A DNA stretch of 57,321 nt from positions 1 to 57,321 of the forward strand of contig JAJYPP010000016.1 of assembly GCA_021795235.1 (NCBI GenBank), written 5' to 3'. This document shows, piece by piece, positions 39,970 to 48,212 of this stretch; positions within the stretch are counted from its first letter, which is position 1, and every line of letters starts with the position of its first letter. Below the pieces are notes generated by a model. That model saw only the letters and a program-made list of their open reading frames with translations. It was not told where the DNA came from and did not search any database. Position numbers and translations under genes: made by a program. Origin of the DNA: a bacterium (GTDB lineage Bacteria; Chloroflexota; Dormibacteria; Aeolococcales; Bog-877).

Positions 39970-40722
39970 ATGCGACTCAAGGACTACAGGGCACTGCTTG
40001 TTGGGGCAGCGAGTGGGATTGGGCGCGAAACTGCTCTAGCATTTGTGCACGAAGGTGCACGGGTAGCAGTTATCGATGTTAATGAGTTGGAGGCAATCCA
40101 CGCAGTCGAGCTATTGGAAGGCGAAGGTGGCAATGTGACCTTTGTGAAGGCTGATGTGGCATGCGAGCCACAACTACGCGAGGCTATTCTAGCCGCGGCT
40201 TCCTTTCTTGGAGGGGTGGACGTGCTGGCGCAGTTTGTAGGTGTACAACGCGCGGGGACAGTTGAAGGGTTTCCCACTGAGGACTGGGAGCGCGTGTTCG
40301 CCGTCAATGTGCGCAGCCAATTCTTGGGGGCAAAATATACGATTCCGTTTTTGCGGCAAAGCGAACGTGGCGTGATTATTAACATGGCTTCCGCTGCGGG
40401 TATCAAAGGTGGCCCCGGTTTAACGGCCTATGCTGCTTCCAAAGGGGCAGTTATCGCCTTTACTCGGGCTTTGGCTGCCGAATTGGCCCCCAGCATTCGT
40501 GTCAATAGTGTAAGTCCTGGTTGGATCGATACGCCTTTTAATCAGCCGGCTATCGAGTTTATGCACGGGCTTGAGAGAGTGAACGCAATTGTTCGGGATA
40601 CCGTGCCGCTTAGACGACAGGGAGTGCCCAAAGAAGTGGCGCCATGTTTTGTGTTCTTGGCCTGTGAAGACTGCGCGTATATTACGGGACAAAATATAGT
40701 GGTTGATGGTGGACGGTTATAG
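39970..40722 (+). CDS. SDR-family dehydrogenase of low GC, possible KduD-like
   Basis: A 250-aa classical short-chain dehydrogenase: NAD-binding 'LLVGAASGIGRETAL', 'DVLAQFVGVQRAG' (in place of NNAG), catalytic 'INMASAAG', 'YAASKGAV' (Y-x-x-x-K) and 'SPGWIDTPF'. ATG 39970 follows GGAAGGAG by 7 nt. In context a uronate-pathway role such as 2-dehydro-3-deoxygluconate 5-dehydrogenase (KduD) is plausible, but the substrate cannot be read from sequence. Its G+C is only about 50%, with many A/T-ending codons, far below its neighbours. This indicates recent transfer from another lineage. Confidence 0.85.
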   Translation: MRLKDYRALLVGAASGIGRETALAFVHEGARVAVIDVNELEAIHAVELLEGEGGNVTFVKADVACEPQLREAILAAASFLGGVDVLAQFVGVQRAGTVEGFPTEDWERVFAVNVRSQFLGAKYTIPFLRQSERGVIINMASAAGIKGGPGLTAYAASKGAVIAFTRALAAELAPSIRVNSVSPGWIDTPFNQPAIEFMHGLERVNAIVRDTVPLRRQGVPKEVAPCFVFLACEDCAYITGQNIVVDGGRL

Positions 40723-40963
40723 GTGACTTTCCGCAGGTGGGGCAGGTGAAATCGTGACACATCAGGACTGAGGTCGGCGGTAGAGGGCGGGCGACATACC
40801 GAGGAGTCGAGGGAACAGGACGCCTTGACTTCGAGACGGCTTCCCGTCATCCTAGGAGTCGGTCCTGACGACCGTAACCATCCGGAAATGAGATGAAGGA
40901 GCGAGCTAGAGTGTCTCAGCACTGTATGAGGGGTGTGAGCACAACGCCAGCCAGGGAGGTGCA

Positions 40964-41542
40964 GTGCCAACGGTTTTAGAGTGTCCGCCTGAACCCCTCA
41001 GGGTCGTCGTCTCGCCGGATGGCATGGTTGACACAGCGGCGCCAACCCTTGTCCGTCGCATTTCCGAACTAGAGGGACTTTACGAGGACGGGCAGGCGTG
41101 GACGCAGCTGGTCGCGGCGGGTGACCCGGTCGTCTACACCGTTCAGTCCTCCCCGGTCCCTGAGGTCGAACACGAACTTCCGCTATCGACAACAACCATC
41201 TTGCCCGGGACGTGTGCGGGCGAATTCTTTATGACCAAGGGGCACCAGCATGTCAACCCCGAGGGTGAAATTTATCTTGGCCTATCGGGGGTCGGCGGCC
41301 TCCTTCTCTTCGATGGGGGGACGTCACGCTGGATCGACATGGCGCCCGGGGTCATCGGCTACATTCCTCCAGTGTGGGCGCATCGGAGTGTCAACGTCGG
41401 CACCGAGCCCTACCGATTCCTCGCCGTCTATCCCGGTCGCGCTGGGCATGATTACCAGTGGGTGCTCGGCAATGGCCTCGGTCTGCGCGCCTTCGGGGCA
41501 CGCTCTGGGTTTGAGTTGCGGCCGCAACGAGCACTTCGGTAG
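40964..41542 (+). CDS. Cupin-type glucose-6-phosphate isomerase family protein
   Basis: A 192-aa single-domain cupin. The motif 'TTILPGTCAGEFFMTKGHQH' with 'GEIYLGLSGVGGLLL' gives the metal ligands (H-x-H, E), and 'IPPVWAHRSVNVG' gives the last histidine. This is the pattern of archaeal-type phosphoglucose isomerase (GPI family). In this operon it may isomerise another sugar or uronate rather than glucose-6-phosphate. The start is GTG 40964 with GGGAGG 4 nt upstream. It is first in a six-gene operon with almost no gaps. Confidence 0.85.
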   Translation: MPTVLECPPEPLRVVVSPDGMVDTAAPTLVRRISELEGLYEDGQAWTQLVAAGDPVVYTVQSSPVPEVEHELPLSTTTILPGTCAGEFFMTKGHQHVNPEGEIYLGLSGVGGLLLFDGGTSRWIDMAPGVIGYIPPVWAHRSVNVGTEPYRFLAVYPGRAGHDYQWVLGNGLGLRAFGARSGFELRPQRALR

Positions 41543-41585
41543 GCCGTTGTCAACTGCTCAAGGGATCTCGTTGGAGGCTGAGATA

Positions 41586-43073
41586 ATGCTCCTCGCCCAC
41601 GACCTAGGGACGACGGGTAACAAGGCGTCGCTTCACGATGACGATGGCCGACTGCTCTCGGCCATCACTGTCCCGTACCCGACACGCTTTGCCAGCAACG
41701 GTGTGGCAGAGCAGGATCCTGCAAAGTGGTGGCGTGCGGTCTGTGACGCTAGCCGGGCGTTACTCAACGCGCCGGGCGCACCGGTGGAGCCGGTCCGTGC
41801 TGTCGGCTTTTCCGGTCAAATGATGGGGGCGACGTTGCTCGACGCAAGGGGCCGTGCGGTGCGGCCATCGATGATCTGGGCGGATCATCGAAGCGTGGCG
41901 CAGTGCCGCCAGCTGATCGAGCGCATTGGGATGGAGGAAGGCTATCGGATCACCGGGCACCGATTCGATCCGACCTACACGCTTAGCAAGGCCATGTGGG
42001 TGCGCGAGCATGAGCCTGAGGTGTGGAGTTCGGTTAGGACGGTCTGCCAAGCGAAGGACTTCATGGTCTATAAGCTGACCGATGCCGTCGCCACCGATCC
42101 GTCCGACGCCTCCAGCACGAACGCCTACGACCAGCGCAAGGGCGCATGGTCACAAGAGATTCTTGGCGCGGCCGATATCGACCCCGCCCTGTTCCCCCAG
42201 ATTGTCCCGTCCGCGACCATCGTCGGCGAGGTCACCAGAGCGGCCGCTGATGCGACGGGACTCGTGCCCGGCACACCGGTGATCATGGGCGGTGGGGACG
42301 GCCCTATGGCCGCCGTAGGGGTCGGGGCGGTGGCGCCTGGCGCGGGTGCCTACGTCTATCTCGGCTCTTCTTCCTGGGTCTCGGTCGCGAGCAGCGAGCC
42401 GCTGCTAGACCCAAAGATGCGGACAATGACCTTCAACCACGTCGTACCGGGCCTCTACGTTCCGACTGCGACGATGCAGGCCGGAGGGGCGTCGCTTGAG
42501 TGGCTCTCAGAGCTCCTCTACCCGAGCAGCGGCGGGTCCAATCTGCGGGAACTCGTGGGCGTGGCGGACACCTCCGAGGCGTCGGGGGACGGCCTGTATT
42601 TCCTCCCGCATCTCCTCGGCGAGCGCTCGCCATACTGGAACCCAGCCGCAACGGGTGCCTTCGTCGGGCTCCAGCGTCACCATCGTGCCGAGCACTTGAT
42701 GCGGGCGGTTCTCGAAGGCGTCGCCTTCAACCTCGGGACCTGTGTGACCGCTTTCCGTGAGGCTGGGCACGGTGTCGACTGTGTCGACGCGATCGGCGGC
42801 GGCGCTGTGAGTGACGTGTGGCTACAAATCTTCGCGGATGTCTGGGGAGCGCACGTGAGGAGGCGCTCGGTCGTCGAGGGGGCGAACAGTCTGGGAGCGG
42901 CTATCACCGCAGGAGTTGGGATCGGGTGCCTTGACGGCTTCGACGTTGCCGCCAATCTCTCCTCAGTGATCGCGGAGTTTGCCCCCGACCCGGGGCGCCA
43001 TGATAACTATCGCCGCCGCCATGAGGCGTTCCTTGCCGCCTACAGGCAGCTTGATCCGTGGTTCGCCCGGTGA
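41586..43073 (+). CDS. FGGY-family carbohydrate kinase
   Basis: 495 aa from ATG 41586 (GGAGG 9 nt upstream). The N-terminal phosphate motif is 'LLAHDLGTTGNKASL'; the domain I substrate region has 'VGFSGQMMGATLLDARG' and 'PSMIWADHRS'; domain II has 'GGGDGPMAAVGVGAV', 'GSSSWVSV' and the adenosine motif 'DAIGGGAVSDVWLQIFADVW'. Closest in layout to xylulokinase-like members; the substrate is probably a ketose, sugar alcohol or sugar acid. The open frame extends 112 codons upstream across the isomerase gene, which is an artefact. Its stop overlaps the next start by one base (TGATG). Confidence 0.9.
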   Translation: MLLAHDLGTTGNKASLHDDDGRLLSAITVPYPTRFASNGVAEQDPAKWWRAVCDASRALLNAPGAPVEPVRAVGFSGQMMGATLLDARGRAVRPSMIWADHRSVAQCRQLIERIGMEEGYRITGHRFDPTYTLSKAMWVREHEPEVWSSVRTVCQAKDFMVYKLTDAVATDPSDASSTNAYDQRKGAWSQEILGAADIDPALFPQIVPSATIVGEVTRAAADATGLVPGTPVIMGGGDGPMAAVGVGAVAPGAGAYVYLGSSSWVSVASSEPLLDPKMRTMTFNHVVPGLYVPTATMQAGGASLEWLSELLYPSSGGSNLRELVGVADTSEASGDGLYFLPHLLGERSPYWNPAATGAFVGLQRHHRAEHLMRAVLEGVAFNLGTCVTAFREAGHGVDCVDAIGGGAVSDVWLQIFADVWGAHVRRRSVVEGANSLGAAITAGVGIGCLDGFDVAANLSSVIAEFAPDPGRHDNYRRRHEAFLAAYRQLDPWFAR

Positions 43074-44050
43074 TGGCAACCGAGAATCGGCCCGTCGTGC
43101 TCGTCACCTCGCGATCGTTCTCCTCTGGTTCGCGCGACCTCGAAGGCGAGCTCACGTCGAGGGGTTTCCGCGTTGTGTGGGGCCAAGCGACCCATGATCT
43201 GCCCTCGCTCGAGGGCGTTCTCGAGCATGCCGTGGCGTGGATAGCCGGCACGGGCCCGGTCTTGGCCGAGCACTTCGCCCGGGCACCCCGGCTACGTGTG
43301 GTCGCCCGCTACGGTGTGGGCATCGACTCGGTGGATCTCGCCGCGGCCAGCGAGCACGGGGTGGTGGTGACGAATACCCCTGGGGCCAACTCCGATGCGG
43401 TCGCCGATTACGCTCTTGCGCTCCTACTCGCCGTGCTGCGTGGAATCACAACGGGCGACCGGCGGGTCCGTTCATCGAACTGGCGCGCGTCGCGCGGGCG
43501 AGACATGAGGACCCTCACGGTCGGCGTGGTTGGGCTGGGACGGGTAGGGCAGGGCGTCTGTCGGCGGCTCACCGGCTTTGGCAGCCGCATCATCGTGGCC
43601 GATCCTTACGTCTCCGACGCGGATATCGCGAGGTTCGGTGCGGAGCGGTCGAGCTTCGAGCAGATGGCTGCGCGCTGCGACGCCGTCACGCTCCACGCGC
43701 CCGGTGGTAAGTGTCTAGTCAACGAGGACTGGCTCTCCAATGTCTGCTCCCCGCTCGTGCTCGTTAACACAGCACGGGCCGATCTCGTCGACGAGGCAGC
43801 GTTGGCGGCGGCCATAGCGCGAGGGGCTGTCGTTGGCTACGGTGCCGACACACTCGCTCACGAGTTTGGGCAGGGGAGCAGCAGTCCACTGCTCGACAAC
43901 GCCCTCGCGGACCGCGTCGTAGTGACGCCGCATGCGGCGGCTCAGACAGTGGAGGCGATCGACGCCATGGGCGCCACAGTCATGGACGATGTGGTGGCCG
44001 TCCTGGAAGGACGGCCACCCATCCACCGCGTCCTGCTGGAGGCGCCATGA
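43073..44050 (+). CDS. D-isomer-specific 2-hydroxyacid dehydrogenase
   Basis: A 325-aa NAD(P)-dependent enzyme of the SerA/GyaR family. The NAD-binding motif is 'VGVVGLGRVGQGVCRRL'. Catalytic residues are Arg in 'LVNTARADLVDEAALAAAI' and His in 'RVVVTPHAAAQT'; the Glu normally after the NAD site lies in the 'GADTLAHE' region and is shifted or replaced. It also has 'ARYGVGIDSVDLAAASEHGV'. The likely role is to reduce or oxidise a 2-keto/2-hydroxy acid of the sugar-acid pathway. The start is ATG 43073; it overlaps both neighbours, so it is part of the operon. Confidence 0.88.
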   Translation: MATENRPVVLVTSRSFSSGSRDLEGELTSRGFRVVWGQATHDLPSLEGVLEHAVAWIAGTGPVLAEHFARAPRLRVVARYGVGIDSVDLAAASEHGVVVTNTPGANSDAVADYALALLLAVLRGITTGDRRVRSSNWRASRGRDMRTLTVGVVGLGRVGQGVCRRLTGFGSRIIVADPYVSDADIARFGAERSSFEQMAARCDAVTLHAPGGKCLVNEDWLSNVCSPLVLVNTARADLVDEAALAAAIARGAVVGYGADTLAHEFGQGSSSPLLDNALADRVVVTPHAAAQTVEAIDAMGATVMDDVVAVLEGRPPIHRVLLEAP

Positions 44051-44694
44051 GGACTCCCTCGTCGCTGCAGGACCTCCACCACACCGGACTCGTCGCGGTC
44101 ATTCGGGCACCTGACGTCGAGGGAGCGCTCGGCGGCGTGGAGGCGCTGGTCGCAGGCGGGATTACTGGCATCGAGATCACCTACAGCACACCCGACGCGG
44201 CGTCGGTCGTCCGAGAACTCGACCGGAGATATGGCGACAAGATCTTGCTCGGCGTGGGGACGATCCTTGACGCTGACCAAGCGGTAGCGGCGACCGAGGC
44301 CGGCGCGCGCTTCTTGGTAAGTCCGGGCATGACCGACCGGCTTGCAGAGAAGATGCTTGCCACCGGGCTCCCCGTTCTCGCTGGCGCGTGGACGCCCAGC
44401 GAGGTGATGCGGCTACTTGAGCTGGGCATGGATGGGGTGAAGCTGTTCCCGGCGTCGACTGGGGGCATCGCGCATCTCCGCTCGCTCCGCGGCCCATTCC
44501 CCGATGTGGCCTTCGTGCCGACCGGTGGTGTAACCGTGGACAACCTCGGGAAGTGGCTTGCTGCCGGGGTGATCGCCGTCGGGATCGGTGGGGAGCTCTG
44601 CCCGGCCTCGGATCTCGCTGCGCGTGACTACCCATCTATATCAGAGCGGGCGCGCCGGTTCGCGAGCGCACTTATCCGCCACCGTCAGCGATGA
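44047..44694 (+). CDS. KDPG/KHG-type aldolase
   Basis: A 215-aa class I aldolase that cleaves 2-keto-3-deoxy-6-phosphogluconate (or the galactonate form) to pyruvate and glyceraldehyde-3-phosphate. Family motifs are 'LVAVIRAPD', the Glu in 'GITGIEITYSTPDA', 'GVGTILDADQA', the Schiff-base Lys in 'GVKLFPAS', and 'VPTGGVTVDNLGKWLAAGV'. The start overlaps the dehydrogenase stop (ATGA, 44047-44050). With the KDG-type kinase at 53 kb this completes a KDG to KDPG to pyruvate route. Confidence 0.93.
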   Translation: MRTPSSLQDLHHTGLVAVIRAPDVEGALGGVEALVAGGITGIEITYSTPDAASVVRELDRRYGDKILLGVGTILDADQAVAATEAGARFLVSPGMTDRLAEKMLATGLPVLAGAWTPSEVMRLLELGMDGVKLFPASTGGIAHLRSLRGPFPDVAFVPTGGVTVDNLGKWLAAGVIAVGIGGELCPASDLAARDYPSISERARRFASALIRHRQR

Positions 44695-45656
44695 CCAGGG
44701 GGACTAGTGCGATCATCGCTTCTACCGGGGAGGATCGTTTTTCTCCCTGCCACATCGGCTTCGTCGGCGTTTCGACTGCGGGCTCTTCGATTACGAAGGT
44801 CTTTCCACGCTGGATGGACCTGCTCGGCCGACCGGAGTTGAAGCTCATTGGCCACGACCTCCCGCTGTCCGCCACGAACGAGGAGTACCGCTCCCTTATC
44901 ACAGCGATAAGGGCGGACCAGTACGAACTCGGCGCCTTGGTGACGACTCACAAGCTTGGCGTCTACCGAGCTGCGTCGGACCTCTTCGACGAGCTCGACG
45001 AGTTTGCCGTGCTCTACCGCGAAGTTTCGTCGATCTCGAAGCGGGGCGGTCGTCTCGTCGGCAAGGCGAAGGACCCGATCACTGCGCGCCTTGCCATGGA
45101 AGAGTTCCTACCGGAGCGGTACTTCTCCTCATCTGGCGCCGAGGTCGTCTGTCTCGGTTCTGGCGGCGCCGGTACGGCGATCACCTCGTGCCTAGCTGCG
45201 CGGCAGGACCGTCCCCGCAAGATCATGTGTACCGACCGTCGGGCTGAAGCACTCGAGGCGCTGCGGCGGACTCATGACGCGGCCGGGCTTAGTCCAGTCA
45301 CGTTCGGCTACGAACTCACGAGCTCCGCGGCCCAGTCGGACGAGTTAATCGGTGGCGCCGCACCTGGGAGCCTTGTCGTCAACGCGACAGGGCTAGGCAA
45401 AGACCTTCCGGGCTCGCCTGTCACCGGCGACGTGCGCTTCCCGACCGGCGGCATCGTATGGGACCTGAACTACCGGGGTCCTCTCCGATTCTTGGAGGAC
45501 GCCCGTAGGCAGGCGAGCGGTCGATCGGTGACCGTCATCGATGGCTGGCGCTACTTCATCCATGGTTGGACGCAGTTCATCGGCGAAGTGCTTGAGGTTG
45601 AGATCGTGCCGAACCTGCTCACGCGGCTCTCCATGGCCGCAGAGGGCGCGCGGTGA
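44691..45656 (+). CDS. Shikimate-dehydrogenase-like protein of a sugar operon
   Basis: A 321-aa two-domain protein. The N-terminal substrate domain has 'FVGVSTAGSSITKVFPRW' in place of the AroE 'GxPxxHSxSP' pattern, 'GALVTTHKLGVYRA' with the catalytic-type Lys, and 'KAKDPITARLAME'. The C-terminal Rossmann domain has 'VVCLGSGGAGTAITSCLA' and 'LVVNATGLGKDLPGSP'. I infer an NAD(P)-dependent dehydrogenase on a sugar-acid intermediate rather than shikimate, because aromatic-pathway genes are absent and it is coupled on both sides (ATGA with the aldolase; GTGA with the lactonase-like gene). Confidence 0.8.
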   Translation: MTRGTSAIIASTGEDRFSPCHIGFVGVSTAGSSITKVFPRWMDLLGRPELKLIGHDLPLSATNEEYRSLITAIRADQYELGALVTTHKLGVYRAASDLFDELDEFAVLYREVSSISKRGGRLVGKAKDPITARLAMEEFLPERYFSSSGAEVVCLGSGGAGTAITSCLAARQDRPRKIMCTDRRAEALEALRRTHDAAGLSPVTFGYELTSSAAQSDELIGGAAPGSLVVNATGLGKDLPGSPVTGDVRFPTGGIVWDLNYRGPLRFLEDARRQASGRSVTVIDGWRYFIHGWTQFIGEVLEVEIVPNLLTRLSMAAEGAR

Positions 45657-46612
45657 TCGGGTCGGTGCGCACCGTTCGTGGCGACGCACCTCCCGAGCGG
45701 CTCGGTAGGACGAACTATCATGAGCACCTCTTCCAGGTCTCTCCGCTGCTTGAGGGCGACGAGCTCGACAATGAGAAGCACAGCGGCGAGGAGGCTGCGA
45801 CGCTCCATGAAGCCGGCATGGACGCGATGGTCGAGGCGACGCCGACCGGTCTCGGCCGCGACCCACTTGCTATGGCACGCGTCAGCGCGCGCTCAGGCCT
45901 TAAAATCATAGCGACAACTGGCGCACATCGCGAGCAGCACTACGGTGAGGGACACTGGCTCCTTAAGATGGGCGCCGAGGAACTCTGTAACCGTTTCGTG
46001 CGTGACCTGACCGAAGCGCTCCCCGCGTCGGAAGACCACGCGGCGGCGGCGCCGGCCATCACGTCGGGCGGGCCGGTGCGTGCAGGAATACTGAAGGCGG
46101 GAGTGGGGTACTGGTCGATCACGAGGTTCGAGTTGAGAGTTCTCGAGGCTATAGCGGAGGCGCACACTCGAACCGGTGCCCCGGTTATGGTCCACCTTGA
46201 GCACGGGAGCGCTGCTTTCGAGGTTCTCGGGATTTTGACAGGTCTGGGGGTCAGCGCTCAGCGGATTGTACTTGCCCATGCCGACCGCAACCCGGACCCC
46301 GGGATGCACGTGGAACTGGCCGCTGCTGGCACTTACCTTGGCTACGACAGCGGGGCACGTCTCAAGGACCGCCCGGACTCCACCGTCATCGCGTGCATCC
46401 TTGAGACGGCAGCACTTGGAGCAGCTGACCGGCTACTCCTCGGTAGTGACTTTGCCCGCCGCTCGCGCTACGCTGCCTACTATGGCGGGATGCCCGGGCT
46501 CGCCTACCTGCCGAGCCGCTTCGTGCCGAGACTTGCCCGGGAAGGCGGGCAAGATCTCATCGATGCGATGCTTGTGCGCAATCCTGCGCGCCTTCTCACC
46601 TGGGCAACGTGA
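45653..46612 (+). CDS. Phosphotriesterase-family hydrolase, probable lactonase
   Basis: A 319-aa amidohydrolase-superfamily barrel. Metal ligands are H-x-H in 'TNYHEHLF', Lys in 'GILKAGVGY', His in 'MVHLEHGS' and 'IVLAHADRN', and Asp in 'LLLGSDFARR'. Members in sugar-acid operons are usually lactonases; phosphotriesterase or N-acyl-homoserine lactonase activity is less likely in this setting. The start is GTG 45653, overlapping the previous stop. It is the last intact gene of the operon; a GTG overlapping its stop opens a further, truncated frame. Confidence 0.85.
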   Translation: MIGSVRTVRGDAPPERLGRTNYHEHLFQVSPLLEGDELDNEKHSGEEAATLHEAGMDAMVEATPTGLGRDPLAMARVSARSGLKIIATTGAHREQHYGEGHWLLKMGAEELCNRFVRDLTEALPASEDHAAAAPAITSGGPVRAGILKAGVGYWSITRFELRVLEAIAEAHTRTGAPVMVHLEHGSAAFEVLGILTGLGVSAQRIVLAHADRNPDPGMHVELAAAGTYLGYDSGARLKDRPDSTVIACILETAALGAADRLLLGSDFARRSRYAAYYGGMPGLAYLPSRFVPRLAREGGQDLIDAMLVRNPARLLTWAT

Positions 46613-46976
46613 CGGTACTGGGGCGGCCGCTCGTGCGCAGTGCTCCCGCCTACCAAGCGTATTGGAATTACCATCTCTTTCGAGTTCACTCTGCCCGCAC
46701 TCATGGCGGTTGCTCCCGAACGGGAACCACAGTGGTCCTGCGCGGCAACAGGGTGAGCGGCGCATTGTTGGCGCATGGCGATGGGGCGGCACGGGCAGTC
46801 GCTGCGCAGACTTGTGGAGCACCTGCTCAGAGGGCCACAGCGCTCCAGGCGGCAGCCCCCCAGGGGAGCCGCACCCGAATCAGTTCGGCCACGGCGACCG
46901 GTCCGTCGCAGTGGGGGGAGGGGGCGCCAAGTGAGTAGCCGTGCCGGGGCGTGCCAGCTCCCGACTACTCGCCTGG
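46609..46976 (+). other. Possible truncated seventh operon gene, then non-coding
   Basis: GTG 46609 overlaps the preceding stop (GTGA) and opens 'TVLGRPLVRSAPAYQAYW', the kind of coupling seen throughout the operon. From about 46680 the sequence matches a short diverged repeat also present at 18705-18742, and the frame loses protein character. I infer that a downstream gene was cut off by an insertion or deletion. The remainder to 46976 holds nothing recognised. Confidence 0.35.
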
Positions 46977-48212
46977 TCAAGGCTGCACGATCGTCGCTTG
47001 GCCAAGGGAGGCGTTCACACCCCGAAGGTCCGCGGAAGAGCCCAGCTGGCCATGCTCCAGATATCGATCCACTGTGCTCATTGCGTCTAGAAACCAATAG
47101 TCACCCCACATCACGGACTCATCCACGCCGAGCCCATTAGTTTCGTGGTAGATGCCGTGCCGGAGCAGCCCTTCCCATTGGGGATCGTCGTAGGATAGGA
47201 AGTCATGGTCGCAGAGGCGGGACAGGATGCGAAGCGCGTAGTTCGCGTAGCCGCGAGCCTTGGCCTGGTCCTGGACCAACCCAGCTAACTGCCACAGTCC
47301 GCCCGCTGCGATGGCAGCAGCGGAACTCTCGTACTGAAGCGTCGGGTTTGGCTCTTCCCAGTCATTTGGCGGGACCAGAGACTCGCCAGTGCGCTCGATG
47401 TAAAAGTCGGCGCAGTCCTGAGCGGTTTCCAGGAAGCGCCGGTCACCACTATAACGGTAGGCAGTACCGAACCCATACATGGCCCAGCCCTCACCGCGGG
47501 CCCAAGACCCGTCCTCCTTGAAGCCCTGCTGGGTTGATTGTCGCAGGAACGTGCCGCTGTCGAGGTCGAAGATGCCCTCGTGAGAAACACTGCCATCGCC
47601 GCGCACGAGAGTACGGCGCGTGGTGAGGCAGTGCTCGTAGCCGATCCGGGCGAGCTCCGCATCGCCGGTGCGCTGGGCGGCGTAAAAGATCACACCCACG
47701 TTCATCATGATGTCGATGAACAGGCTGTCCTCAGCCAAGAAGCTGCGCAGGAAGCGGCCCTTCTCGTTGAATCGGAGCGCCATGGTCCGCCCCGCCTGCA
47801 CCACGACCTTGTCACGGGACCGGTCACCGGTGAGCTCGAACCAGCGCCGCCAAGTGGACCAGAACAGGAAGCCCAGATCGTGGACGGTGTGGTCATACTG
47901 GCGTTCCTTGATGAGCATCGAGTAATGCTCGGCGGCCGCGCGCAGATCTTCCCGACCGGTGTGCTGCGCGAGAATCCACAGCTGACCCCCGAGAAACCCC
48001 TCGCACCAATTGGTCCACGAATCGGTCTGGAAATCCCACTTGCCATTGACAGTGTACAGAGGGAACCGGTCAGGGTGCTTGGCGATTAGGCTGGGGACCT
48101 TCTGCTGGGCGGTGGCCCATGCCCGCTCGCTGGCGGTGGCATAACCGTCCGGGATGACCACCCCGTCCGGGATGACCAGCCCCAGGGCGGTGGGCAGGAT
48201 CCGGTACGTCAT
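46977..48212 (-). CDS. GH88-family unsaturated glucuronyl hydrolase
   Basis: 411 aa from ATG 48212 (GAAGGA upstream). The (alpha/alpha)6 barrel signatures of family 88 are present: 'DFQTDSWTNWCEGFLGGQLW', 'TVHDLGFLFWSTW' (with the aspartate expected at the active site), 'GSWARGEGWAMYGFGTAY' and 'ESSAAAIAAGGLWQLAGL'. Such enzymes release the 4,5-unsaturated uronic acid left at the non-reducing end by polysaccharide lyases acting on glycosaminoglycan-like chains. No signal peptide is seen, so it acts on imported oligosaccharides. Its start overlaps the aldehyde dehydrogenase stop (ATGA), making it the last gene of a minus-strand operon. Confidence 0.88.
   Translation of the reverse strand: MTYRILPTALGLVIPDGVVIPDGYATASERAWATAQQKVPSLIAKHPDRFPLYTVNGKWDFQTDSWTNWCEGFLGGQLWILAQHTGREDLRAAAEHYSMLIKERQYDHTVHDLGFLFWSTWRRWFELTGDRSRDKVVVQAGRTMALRFNEKGRFLRSFLAEDSLFIDIMMNVGVIFYAAQRTGDAELARIGYEHCLTTRRTLVRGDGSVSHEGIFDLDSGTFLRQSTQQGFKEDGSWARGEGWAMYGFGTAYRYSGDRRFLETAQDCADFYIERTGESLVPPNDWEEPNPTLQYESSAAAIAAGGLWQLAGLVQDQAKARGYANYALRILSRLCDHDFLSYDDPQWEGLLRHGIYHETNGLGVDESVMWGDYWFLDAMSTVDRYLEHGQLGSSADLRGVNASLGQATIVQP

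Noticed and set aside
41250-41585. 112-codon upstream extension of the FGGY kinase
   Set aside because: It overlaps the isomerase gene and lacks kinase sequence; the DLGTT motif and ribosome-binding site place the start at 41586.
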